From: Branchinecta lynchi
Taxonomy: Eukaryota > Arthropoda > Branchiopoda > Anostraca > Branchinectidae
NCBI GenBank assembly: GCA_023053575.1
Contig: JAKZAP010000001.1
Span: 27,918,533 to 27,982,532, forward strand
DNA: 64,000 nt
Reading direction: 5' to 3'
The translations under genes and the position numbers were made by a program. Below are positions 55,190 to 64,000 of this stretch, one piece after another. The notes under the pieces were generated by a model that ran no database searches, had not been told where the DNA came from, and saw only the letters and a list, made by a program, of their open reading frames with translations. Numbering within the stretch: position 1 is the stretch's first letter; every line of letters starts with the position of its first letter.

Positions 55190-58100
55190 TGTTTCGCTAT
55201 TTTTGAGGCATATCTGCTTCTGGCGATTGTTTACGAGAACCTCAGTTGTCACACTACCGGTTATTTAAATTTTCTCTTTTCATTTGCTAGAAGTCAGTGG
55301 GCGTAGAGGTAATTCTGTTGGTAATTAAAAAGATAGCTTACTTTTAAAGTATTCAACTATTTAATAATCTGAACCCTGTCTCCTTTAAAGTTTAACTGAA
55401 CAGGCAACTTATTTTTACATCTTAGATTCAAATACACTGAATTATTACAACACACATTGGGGATTTTCATTCTGTCCACAGTAGTCTTCAGTAGGGACGT
55501 TGGGAATGTGGACGCTTTCCCATGGTGAATCCGTCCACAATTAGCCCGCGAAAATTTAAACCGTCGACCAAATGTGATTTTTCAAGCTCATATTTTGGTC
55601 GAGGTCAGATATGGCAAATACACAATTTATTTATTCCTATGCTGCTGGTGTTGTTGCCAAATGTTCCAGGCACCATGGAGCTATCACAAAAACGGGAAGA
55701 GCGGCAAGCACAATGGGATAATAGGTTATTTCGAAATATCAGAAAAACAAACTAACGCTTTTTCATCGGGTTTTCAAGATTATTTAAGTGAACAAGTGAT
55801 GGGTAACTAGATTGTCGTATCCTAGCCCTTCTCGGTTAAACTTTAACGTTTGCTTTTCCGGAAGTCCAGTGTCGGAAAGTCGGTAGCGTAATATGTGTGT
55901 CTAAGGAATGTGACGTCTCGTAACGTTAAAATTCAATTGAAAAGGGCTGAGATAGGACAATCACTTAAAGAGGATAGAAGAGCCGATGAAAAGGCGTTAC
56001 TTCGTTGATCCGCTATTCACGAATAGTCGATTTTCATATCGGATTTGTGGTGCCTCTGTGCGTTTGTATCTATGTAGTTAGGCTGCCTTCCGCGAGCTGA
56101 TCACTGATCACTGAAAAGCCGCGTTATATTAAGATTCAAATTTTTCGTGTCATAGAAGAATTTTGTGTTGTCAGGACGGGTCTAGAGATTCTGAACGTCG
56201 TACTAGAGGAAATACGGAAAAAAACCTCGACACAAGCTAAATAATGCAGTGTGTTCAGATGGCTTTTCAGTTAAAATTTAAGGGACTGCGAAAGTCAAGT
56301 TACTACTGACTTCAACTGTAGCTTGCCTAGAAGATATCAGATGGCCTTTTCACATTAAATCTGGGCTCAAGTCAGAAATTACTTTCTAGTTTCAGTGGGC
56401 TGGACAAGTGGTGTCGTTATATATATCATAAGCGAAACGCTGATTAACAGTTTTGTCACCTATCTTCCTAAGCCTTGATTCATTTCTCGTTTTAGCACCA
56501 AGCGAATACCCCACTTTTCTTTTGGCTGTTTTTTGACCATGCTATTTGTCGTTCCTGTCGAGGCCTGCGAAGAGCCGAGATTGGCAACAGTTTACCAAAG
56601 AGACGTGTGATCTCTTTTGGCAAAAAACTCAACTAATATCCCCTCATCTGGAGGGTATAGCTTGACAAACTCTGTTACTCGAACAATGTTTCAACTTTGA
56701 AGCACAAATGGCACCGGTTGACATGTCTACTTTCCGGGCTTTTTCGTCCCATTTCCAGTTAGCACACTCTTGGTTCGCAGTCGAGATAGGGAAGGTTGGG
56801 AGTCACTTTCTATAAATCTCACCGTCCTGTCTAGCAGGCGAAACCAGTGTGATCATGTTTGGTTTATTCGTTGATGAACATAGGCATATTTAAAGAAGGT
56901 AATTTCGTAAACCACGTTGGCCCGTTTGCTAGTAGCGATTGATATCGGGTTTTTAGTGACATTTTTTTTCTATTCTTTCAGTTTTGGTTTTTCTCGTTTT
57001 TTTTTAAGTATTTGTTAGTTCTTGGTGTTGTTTCGTTAGATGGTATTCATTCTTTTATTTTGGCCTTTTTTCGAAATACTTCATTGGCGATTAAGAAGAG
57101 AGGCCGTTGTCCTCCCGAAAAATTCGCTTTGTTTTAAAATTAAGTTGTGTCTTTTTTTCTTCCGATGTTTTTTTCTTGGGACCTTTAGTCGTATAATCCA
57201 AACTTGCGGTACCTCAGGGCACATGCCGGTGTTTTGTGTTAATTTAGGATGCCTAGGCTTTGAGGAATGAGGTGAAGTTCTAAATGAAGGGCCGTGTAAC
57301 TAAGTTGTCACCAATTTAAAGAAACGATATCGTCTATTCGATAAATAAATGTAAAAATTCTCTTAAAACAGAAAACCTACCAAGACACTGTACAGTCAAA
57401 AAGTGGGAACTCTTTAAAGCTCGCAGAAAAACTACTAGTCACCGTATTGACATCGAGATCAGAAACCCTTGCATAGCAAGGCAGCGATAGTGAGTAACCA
57501 GTAAATTATCACGAAAGATAAAATAGTCGATTGACCAGTTATCGCTGATATATCACGATTATACTCCATAGAGTATCACAGTTATTCAGGGTGGGATGAT
57601 TATATCACTGGTTTCGAAACAGTCGTTTCTTCTTAAGGTCGTACTGCTGACGAAGAACGAGTGCATGGTTGTTGTTGTTACTCAGGCCCCTGGAAAAAAG
57701 AACTAGTCATTCAACGGTCTCATTAAAACGGCGATACTAGAGACACCTATATTCCGTCGCCTAGAAGTTGGCTAGTAGTTGTGAATCGATCCGCTAGATG
57801 CTGCGCTGAAATTGCTCGTTCTCGTCAACGTTTTCGCATGTTCAAATATGGAATGGATTTCTCCTGGCTTTGTCTACGTGGGTAAAAAAGTTGAGAAGCA
57901 ATTATAAGCCGGTGACGCTCGACAAATCTAACTTCCGTAGCCTTCTCTTAACTCATTGTGTCTTTAGCCGTTAGATCGGTGATTCGCGCCTGCAGCACAA
58001 ACAGCCAATGTCATTTCTCCTTTTTTGACAAAGCTTTCCAAACTCGGGATCAGTTTATCCTTTGTTGGCCTAAGTAGGTACAAAATTTTAGGAGCCCTGC

Positions 58101-58666
58101 CAAATTAATCACATCCTAGTAGTTCGACAGATTTATTTTGTTCACATTGCTCGAGATTTTAATATTACAGATTTTCTAAAAACAGGTCCTGCCCTTACGG
58201 GCTACCTAAGGCTTTAAAAAGTTCCACGTCCGAAATGTGTAACCTGAAGCTTCGCACGATGCGCGAATGGAGTTCGTGGATTTGCTCATACAATAAATCA
58301 CAATGGCTACAACACCATCAGTTTTACATTAAAGACTTGAAACAAACATTCTGTTGACGTGGGCATTCCCATGTTCCAAAATATGTTACGTGAAGTTTCG
58401 AGCGCGTCTCCTCTTTGGTTATGGGACTAAAACGTACTCGAACAAATAAACCTGTACTAACAAGTGGAACGCATAATTCTCAGATCCCAGAATTTTTAAA
58501 CAGAAAACCTTGTTCAAAATCTTTGACACTCCGGATTCGCTCTACGACCCGTATCATTCAGTTCGTTGCTATTTACGTGATTTTCAACTTCCTTTTTTTT
58601 TTTAACCATCCTGACGGCACGACGCCGATTTTTTAATTTCCCATGTCTTACCCTTTTCGAGACGCA
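55190..58666. other. Largely featureless stretch left of the DDIT4-like gene
   Basis: 55370-56050 shares phrases with 13600-13720 and 14640-14800 (GTGATGGGTAACTAGA, CAGCCCTT, CGGTTAAACTTTAA), so it is a dispersed repeat in two blocks. From 56050 to 58666 nothing coding was recognised. A TTTATT at 58132 could be the poly(A) signal (AATAAA on minus) of the DDIT4-like gene. Confidence 0.45.
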
Positions 58667-58757
58667 TTAGCTCCCCACTTTTTCTGGTGGATCTACTGGG
58701 ACTTGTGCTTCAAAGATTTCAACATAGTAGCGTTGTGATAGCTCTGTTACAGTAGAA
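58667..58757 (-). CDS. DDIT4: DDIT4-like terminal coding exon
   Basis: 91 nt after a short 66-nt intron; acceptor ACCTTCAG, phase 2 in. Encodes STVTELSQRYYVEIFEAQVP and PVDPPEKVGS-stop sense (ending KVGS, TAA at 58667-58669). Fits the family's short C-terminal strand but with weak identity, so the exon is inferred mainly from frame and splice sites. Confidence 0.6.
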
Positions 58758-60037
58758 CTGAAGGTTGTTCCCTTTTCTTATTGGATTTGGGCCAATTGAG
58801 GAGAAAACATAGAAAGCGCTTACCGGAGAAACTGTGGTAACTTGGAGGTCCACGAGCTTTCTTCAGGTTTAAAGGTGATATGTATTTCAAAGGTGGGAAC
58901 TGTATAGCGGTCGAAGGGCACTTTTGCAAGCAACTTGGATTTTGTAAGAACCTTTGTCTCTTTCTCTTCTAAATGAATGTATAACAAGCATCCTCTAGCA
59001 CCACAAGGTTCGTAATTACAGTTGGTCCATATGTCATCTGCTACAGTTTGAAGCAGTCCTAATGGCAGCAGGAATTCAATGGGAGGTTGTGTTTCTGAAA
59101 CGACTGACTTGACGGATGAACCTCGCAGCCCCTTTTCTAACTGAGCTTCTATCAGTCGCTTTTCCAGGAAATCTTCGGCCTCCTCGCATGAACTTTCGCC
59201 TGGAAGAAAAAATGATTATGATTTTCTGTTGTCATAACTATTTGAAAAAAGGAACAGAAAAATCATGGGACGTTGATAGGATGAACGAATTCCTGCAATG
59301 TGGTGGGGTGGTAAACTAGAAACATACCACCCTGTGTAACTTTTTTGCATGGATACTTTCTTAGCCCAACATAGTTGAAATTGAAGAACAACGTATAAGA
59401 AGAAAATATTCTGAAGTGCTGAGAAATCTGTTTAACAAATTTTAGTGCATTACCATTACTACGAATTGTCAAGTTTTGACAACACGACTGACCAAGTTAG
59501 CATTGTGGTAAATTTCATACAAATGCATCGCGGTTCTGGATTTGAAGGCTGATGACTGTACCAGACTTTGAACAACCTCCTCCATAACTGTCATGTTTGC
59601 CTTATAGTTGACGATTTTATTATGGGCCCTTGATCTCATTGCCTGAACCAAAGCCATAGCCTTTAAGGGCAAATTTTGGTTGGTTCCGGCAGAATGTTAC
59701 ATGGCAAAAATAACCTAAGTCTTTTTTTTTTACAAACCGGATTCAGAAAAATACTTGTAAAAAACATCCAACTAAACAAAAAAAAATCACAGATTCTTTC
59801 ACTTCCGAGCTTTGTCCAGTAAGAAAGTTGAAGCTTACCATCTGAAAATCTTTCTAGTCCGGTTGAGTTCAGTATATCCGCAAGCATTTTGCACAGGTAC
59901 TGCACTGGTTTAAAAGTCTGAGATACTTCTGACTCTCTCAGTTCCCTGTCAAACAAAGACTGGCCTTCTGGTCGATTTTCGTTTGAATATACTTCGGAAC
60001 TTTTGTGACGAACGGAGCATGGCACCACCGCGGTCAT
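58667..60037 (-). CDS. DDIT4: DDIT4/REDD1-like (RTP801 family) protein, 3 coding exons
   Basis: Homologue of stress-induced REDD1/RTP801 (Drosophila Scylla/Charybdis), cytosolic inhibitors of mTORC1 signalling through TSC1/TSC2. The spliced frame is 666 nt, 221 residues against 232 in human. N-terminal part: Ser/Glu-rich with LERFSDGESSCEEAEDFLEK. Core: IEFLLPLGLLQTVADDIW, NYEPCGARGCLLYIHLEE, KVPFDRYTVPTFEIHITFKP and SSWTSKLPQFLR, aligning to human LLMPSQLVSQVGKELL, YSEPCGLRGALLD and VPTFQLTLVLRLD. Divergent from SEM1. The C-terminal exon is less alike than the core. Start chosen at the first in-frame ATG of the 5' exon; whether a 5' UTR exon exists is unknown. DDIT4 is more likely than DDIT4L only by default; invertebrates usually have ancestral genes equally related to both. 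Confidence 0.85.
58824..59199 (-). CDS. DDIT4: DDIT4-like coding exon 2, conserved RTP801 domain
   Basis: 376 nt, phase 1 in, phase 2 out, acceptor TTTCTTCCAG and donor GTAAGCGC. Contains the whole diagnostic EPCG(A/L)RG and VPTF(E/Q) region. Confidence 0.92.
59469..59672 (-). other. Unexplained open frame in DDIT4-like intron 1
   Basis: A frame of 67 codons (ALVQAMRSRAHNKIVNYKAN, MTVMEEVVQSLVQSSAFKSR) of protein-like composition lies in the intron between exons 1 and 2. A TTTGGTTCAG could serve as acceptor, but including it would break the good match FSDG-ESSCEE. I do not recognise it; it may be chance or an alternative exon. Confidence 0.25.
59839..60037 (-). CDS. DDIT4: DDIT4-like coding exon 1
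   Basis: 199 nt, starts MTAVVPCSVRHKSSEV and ends GLERFSDG in phase 1 at donor GTAAGCTT. Poorly conserved N-terminal region, as in the family. Confidence 0.7.
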
Positions 60038-60773
60038 GGGAGAGCCAATAGCATCGCAGAAATTGCTGCCAATCTTTTGGTGATGATGATGTGCTTTGTG
60101 TGATATAGTACAAGAGAAGCTATAGCACTTTTGGCACTGAATTCTGGCTTGGAAACAAGCTTCTTTGTCCAGCTTTGCGAAAGCCAGTTTATCGACGAGA
60201 TAGCAGCAACTCAGCCAAAACCTGCGGTAGTGACTTGTGGCTTTGCAATAAAAGTGAGCCTTTCATCATACTGTTGTATTTTTTGTTGTTGTTTAGGCTA
60301 CTCTATCCTGGGAGAACACCGGGAGAGGTTGAACTTCACACTTAAAACCAACTGGAAATTCATGTCGTTCCGCAGGCTCAGCCATCGAATGCTGTTTCGT
60401 AGTCCCGTCCTGTTTGCTTTTATTGAAACCTTCAATTTCCTAATAGATCATTTAATAATTCTGTTTGCGTTTCCCTGGAGGGGTCGCTCACAAGTCGATA
60501 TGGTCGATTTCTCATAAGTCGATATGGCAATATACACCACAAACCATCCCCTCATTTCCATAACAGTAATAATTGTTAGTAAATTTCAGCAGTGTGGCAG
60601 TTGTTTTTGGCCTTCTAGAGAGATCTGCGAGCGGATAAACGGGTAAAAACGATTAACACAGAAAATCGCCCCTATATTCTCATTAGAAATCCCTCTAAGA
60701 GAGGAGCAAAATAGTTTGTGCCGCATGAAACTGTACGTAAGCCTTCGCTCAGCTACAGTTTTAGGTAGTGTTC

Positions 60774-61078
60774 CAGCGACTTATTATTAGTTACGATTGT
60801 TGATATTCTTGTTATATATTGCCGTTCCAGAGCCCGCCGTAATAAGTAAATTGGCTCCTCATACTTATTATTTTCGTTCAACGACTGTTTCGATTGTTAC
60901 AATTTACTTATGATGGTTGCAAACATCATAAGACATAATAACTATTGGTTCTGCAGGAACTCCCGTAAGAGTGATGACGTATGTTCGCGTTGTTATTATT
61001 TTCGTTCCAGAAAGCGTGATAACTACCACAATAAGGCGCTCGCCCCTCCTCTTATCATCGTATTTTGTAAGAGCTACC
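60774..61078. mobile_element. GGTAGYGTTCCAG MITE, copy 2, target duplication TTA
   Basis: Ends GGTAGTGTTCCAG and GTAAGAGCTACC, flanked by TTA (60771-60773, 61079-61081). Same interior motifs as 47984-48320. It ends only 123 bp before the SEM1 5' splice donor, so it may overlap the SEM1 promoter or first exon. Confidence 0.8.
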
Positions 61079-61201
61079 TTAAATTGGTGAAAAATGCGGA
61101 ATGCAAATTCGCAGCTTTTTTTGCAAATAATGGACTCACCCTTCTCTGCCATGCCTGTTTGACCTCGAAGACCGGAAACAAACAAATGGCAAGGAGATAA
61201 G

Positions 61202-61450
61202 GTGAGTACATTCTTTGTCTGTGGTTTTGTCAATAACCCTTTTTGGTATGTCCGGGTGCACCCCTCATAGGACACGGCCTAAATTAAATTTTGAAACCTG
61301 TTTTCATTTTGCGAGAGACGAGAAAATCAGAGGAGCGTAGACAAAGAGGAAGATTTGATGACCATTTGATCACTTCCGCACCGTTATTGATTAACACACA
61401 TTTTCGTTCATTCTCCCCTCTCCAGAAGTGACAACAGTTTGTTTTTGCAG
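61202..61450 (+). other. SEM1 5' UTR intron
   Basis: AAG|GTGAGTAC donor and TTTTTGCAG acceptor 249 bp apart, the acceptor one base before the A of AATGG at the start codon. The upstream non-coding exon ends at 61201; its start is not visible. Confidence 0.7.
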
Positions 61451-61451
61451 A

Positions 61452-61691
61452 ATGGTGAAAGAAGAAAAACCAGCTCAGTCATCGGAGAAGAGCAAGAACG
61501 AACTTGGTCTTCTTGAGGAAGATGATGAGTTTGAAGAATTTCCAGTAGAGAACTGGGAAGACGATGCCGAAGCAACAGACGAGAACACGGGTGACGTCTG
61601 GGAGGATAATTGGGATGACGACAATATTGAGGACGACTTTTATAAAATGCTGAAGAAAGAGCTAGAAGAAACAACAAAAATGGAAAGCTAA
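61452..61691 (+). CDS. SEM1: SEM1/DSS1, 26S proteasome regulatory-particle subunit
   Basis: A 79-residue, very acidic protein. DSS1/SEM1 is a small, mostly disordered subunit of the 19S proteasome lid that binds ubiquitin; it also joins BRCA2 in homologous recombination and the TREX-2 mRNA export complex. Two conserved acidic-aromatic blocks are present: [18 protein letters not shown] (residues about 18-35) and [20 protein letters not shown] (about 48-67), followed by the basic-acidic helix KKELEE and the KMES end (human KMETS). Human has 70 residues; this one has a longer, Ser/Lys-rich N-terminus. The coding part is a single exon. The start is the ATG one base after a good 3' splice site; an ATG 24 bp upstream would fall inside the intron. 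AATAAA lies 43 bp past the stop. Confidence 0.96.
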   Translation: MVKEEKPAQSSEKSKNELGLLEEDDEFEEFPVENWEDDAEATDENTGDVWEDNWDDDNIEDDFYKMLKKELEETTKMES

Positions 61692-61733
61692 TCGATCGAG
61701 TCGTTTGTTTTGTATACTCCACCTTTAATTTGT

Positions 61734-61739
61734 AATAAA
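61734..61739 (+). promoter_or_regulatory. SEM1 polyadenylation signal
   Basis: AATAAA 43 bp downstream of the SEM1 stop codon, on the coding strand. Confidence 0.75.
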
Positions 61740-62487
61740 AGGCCGTCGTATGTCCATGAACGGATAATAGGCTTTAAAACAAAGATCCCGTTCTTCATCG
61801 GAGCCTATCCTCTACTGAAAGTGCTGCACTTGAAACTGTTTTCTACCTATTTTTGGAAACAGTTTCCTCTTTTATACTCATTTTCGAACGTCAGGGAAGA
61901 ACGTGCCTCTCGATCGTTTTTTTCGAAAATTAGGTTTGTTCTGGATCGGCGTGGAAATAAAAACAAACCGGGTTCCCCAGTTTCCAAGAAGATGGAAAAA
62001 CTTGCAGCCAGGATTGGATCAGAATAACCTCCCTTTACTAATTGTTATTTTAGTCCACTGCCTTGTTTGGCGTTGAACGGTGACTTTTTCTCGTCCGATA
62101 GGATTCAGTACTTCTCAATTGGAAGTGGGATGGAATGACTAACCTTTCTGTCTGAAGAAGTGGAGCTCCATCTTTTTTTTTGCATCGTGTAGCAGAAAAT
62201 GAGGAAACATTAATCCTTGGTTCAGACTGCTGCGATTCGCATAAAATCCTGCGTTATGCGACACACGATACACATGCGTTTTGGCGCAATGACGATGCGT
62301 TGAAGAATTGCACAAGAATTGCGACACAACGCATGCGATTTGGGGGGGATGGGATTTTGTAGACAAAATAATTTAATCTTTGCATGGCTGAATAAAAATG
62401 TTTGCTGAAAAAGCCTTCATTGAACCCAATTTGAACGAGATAACATGTGAATTTTGTCTGTAACTCCCGTAATAGGGCTGTCACCTG
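61740..62487. other. Intergenic stretch after SEM1
   Basis: AT-rich with GCGACACAACGCATGCG-type motifs near 62250-62340 that are locally inverted (TTGCGACACAACGC, GCGTTATGCGACAC), perhaps an old MITE. No gene recognised. Confidence 0.4.
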
Positions 62488-62737
62488 CAGGGGCGTTACT
62501 AACCAAAATGTTTGGGAGGAGGGGCAAGGTATTTACGGACTGGCCGGTAATGATTACCTACTATTTTTGCAGAAAAACGACAGTTTTGAAAAAAGTCGAC
62601 TGATTTTCAGAAAAAAACGACTGTTTTCATGAAAATAATCAACTGTTTTGACGAAAAATCGCGGTCGGTTATCCTTTACCGACTGGCCGACAAAATTAAG
62701 GCCCCTTTACCCCCACGCCCCAGTCGTGACGCCCCTG
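62488..62737. mobile_element. hAT-like MITE (CAGRGGCGT family), 250 bp
   Basis: Ends CAGGGGCGTTACT and AGTCGTGACGCCCCTG. Flanks GTCACCTG and GTCACCAG agree at 7 of 8. The interior is GGTATTTACGGACTGGCCGG and repeated AAAAACGACTGTTTT. Confidence 0.85.
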
Positions 62738-62750
62738 GTCACCAGGGCCT

Positions 62751-63125
62751 TCAGACCAGTTCTGAGGGTTTCTTATCCCGTAGAATGTTCTTCACTTTCC
62801 ATAAAGGCTCAGCTTCCTGTTGCGTCTGCGTTGCAATATGAACTTCCATGCGATTCTGTCGTACGTCGGAAAGTCATAGAACAAATCAAAGACCATTAGT
62901 CCGTATTTTTATTTAAAGGACACCTGAACAATGAAACCAAACTTGAACCCACCTTGGAGAATACATTTACAGACATGGCCACGGAGAGCATTTTTCTCCT
63001 GAGCGTGACGTTTTCAAAATAGAGATGTTCGTTTTTGGAGGTTTTCACATGCAGACTCCAAGACAAAAAGCGCAGTTCATTCAAATCTTGTATAGCGCTG
63101 ACTGGATCGTATTGGAATTTCTTCT
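62751..63125 (-). CDS. Possible two terminal exons of an unrecognised gene
   Basis: Exon 62958-63125 (168 nt, acceptor TCTAGAAG, donor GTGGGTTC, phase 0 both ends) reads FQYDPVSAIQDLNELRFLSW and on to SVAMSVNVFSK. Exon 62751-62855 (acceptor TACGACAG) continues NRMEVHIATQTQQEAEPLWK and ends SELV-stop. Frames and splice sites agree and the peptide looks protein-like, but I do not recognise it, and the first exon lies inside a TTAA-flanked MITE, which lowers the likelihood. Confidence 0.25.
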
Positions 63126-63361
63126 AGATATATGTTTGGGCCTAACTGGTTAACAAGTATTCCAGAAGAAGGGTTGATTGGCGACATTTGTTCATTTATA
63201 AAACTGTTCGGTACTGAAATAAGGACAGATGCAAAATGGAGCAAAAATCATAGCTTGGAAACACTGTTTCGTATTTGGATTGGGTTTTCTGCAGCCAATG
63301 TTAGTCGGACGTCATACAGATAGTGATGATACTTAGTACTCTTCATTCAGGTGTCCTTTAA
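62913..63361. mobile_element. TTAA-flanked MITE, copy C
   Basis: TTAAAGGACACCTGAA at the left and its exact complement TTCAGGTGTCCTTTAA at the right, both bounded by TTAA as in piggyBac-type elements. 449 bp, close to the 450 and 457 bp of the two related copies, although its interior is different. Confidence 0.8.
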
Positions 63362-64000
63362 CCATATTGGAAAACAAAATGTTTCGCATACAACACAGTA
63401 ATGTGAACCAAGGGTAGGGGTGGACAAATATTGGCGTGAGGCCATTGAGGAATTGGTCTCGAAAACGGAATCTATCGAAAACGGACCAGCTCGATATTAG
63501 TGACCACAGTGTATAGGCTATAGCTAGGCTTCAGGTACACAAAGCGACCGATAGCATTCGAGACTTGGTTTGATCTAAGTTTCATCAAGATCTTACCGTT
63601 GGTCATATTTCCTGCAATACTGCGATAAAAGGAAAAATTTCTCCCAACAGCCACCGCTGACAATATTCATTCTCAACAAGAGCTGGAAGCTGATATGGCA
63701 CTTGCAAGGCTGGGTCAGAGGATGGAAGTAGGAATTCGTCAGTTCGTGGGTTTGTTGTGATCATTTGTAAGCAGAGTCGTTTAAATAAGAATGATCATAG
63801 GTCGGATCCATGGAAATCACGAGAATGAATCGTTTGGCTGTGATGATGTGCACTTTGAGGCTACCAGAAATTCATCTGTAACCAAAACTCTTGAAGTAAA
63901 AATGATGATAAGCTTGTCGGGAGAACGAAAATGTATATTATACTCAACAGTATTTTTTGTACTTAAGGAATTCAGTTGTAAGCAAAACCTTAAAAGCAAA
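63362..64000. other. Right edge, dispersed repeat piece
   Basis: On the minus strand, CTTCCATCCTCTGACCCAGC and AGTGCCATATCAGCTTCCAG (about 63672-63728) match the plus strand near 1988-2100, so this is a dispersed repeat also linked to satellite A (31025). No gene recognised. Confidence 0.5.

Noticed and set aside
60131..60517. Plus-strand frame of 128 codons with Cys-rich hydrophobic stretch
   Set aside because: Lies upstream of the DDIT4-like start, no recognisable family, no splice support; length is within chance for the region.
60910..61275. Frames on both strands upstream of SEM1
   Set aside because: They fall in a MITE with inverted ends and in the SEM1 5' UTR/intron; no homology.
63472..63728. 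Minus-strand frame LQVPYQLPALVENEYCQRW as a coding exon
   Set aside because: The same DNA occurs near 1988-2100 as part of a dispersed repeat, and the frame meets a stop before the possible donor.

Overview
This is nuclear DNA from an animal, probably an invertebrate. Protein-coding sequence is split into short exons with GT-AG (once GC-AG) splice sites, introns are kilobases long, and most of the window is transposable-element debris. No bacterial operons, rRNA, tRNA or CRISPR were seen. I could not identify the species.

Three genes can be supported. (1) A lysosomal alpha-mannosidase (glycosyl hydrolase family 38, MAN2B1-like) runs on the minus strand from 28366 down to 2699. I rebuilt 13 consecutive exons; lengths and phases all join (2080 nt, about 693 codons). 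The signal-peptide exon was not found and the C-terminal third lies beyond the left edge. (2) A DDIT4/REDD1-like (RTP801 family) gene lies on the minus strand in three coding exons (60037 to 58667, 221 residues), apparently complete. (3) SEM1/DSS1, the small acidic 26S proteasome and BRCA2-associated subunit, lies on the plus strand (coding 61452-61691) behind a 249-bp 5' UTR intron. DDIT4-like and SEM1 are divergent, about 1 kb apart.

Layout: 1-1560 satellite-like tandem repeat; 1700-28366 mannosidase exons with introns filled by transposons, including an antisense non-LTR retrotransposon (about 18640-22087), hAT-type elements, TTAA-flanked MITEs and a 305-bp MITE pair; 29150-30880 more satellite; 32087-34997 a 2.9-kb hAT-like element with nested insertions; 37362-40725 a second decayed LINE interrupted by a third; 41031-43146 a GC-rich terminal-inverted-repeat element; 43181-43235 a decayed inverted copy of a mannosidase exon; 44230-45700 a tandem segmental duplication; 46780-48320 nested inverted-repeat elements; 51672-53089 a hAT-like element carrying a 24-bp minisatellite; 53990-55189 two foldbacks; 55190-58666 mostly featureless; 58667-61740 the DDIT4-like/SEM1 pair; 62488-63361 two more MITEs with possible exons of an unrecognised gene.

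The most unusual points are a dispersed foldback repeat carrying a hammerhead-ribozyme-like core, a TTAA transposon inserted 2 bp from a mannosidase splice acceptor, a partial exon duplication, an inverted copy of a mannosidase exon, and several element families whose terminal inverted repeats and target-site duplications can be read directly.
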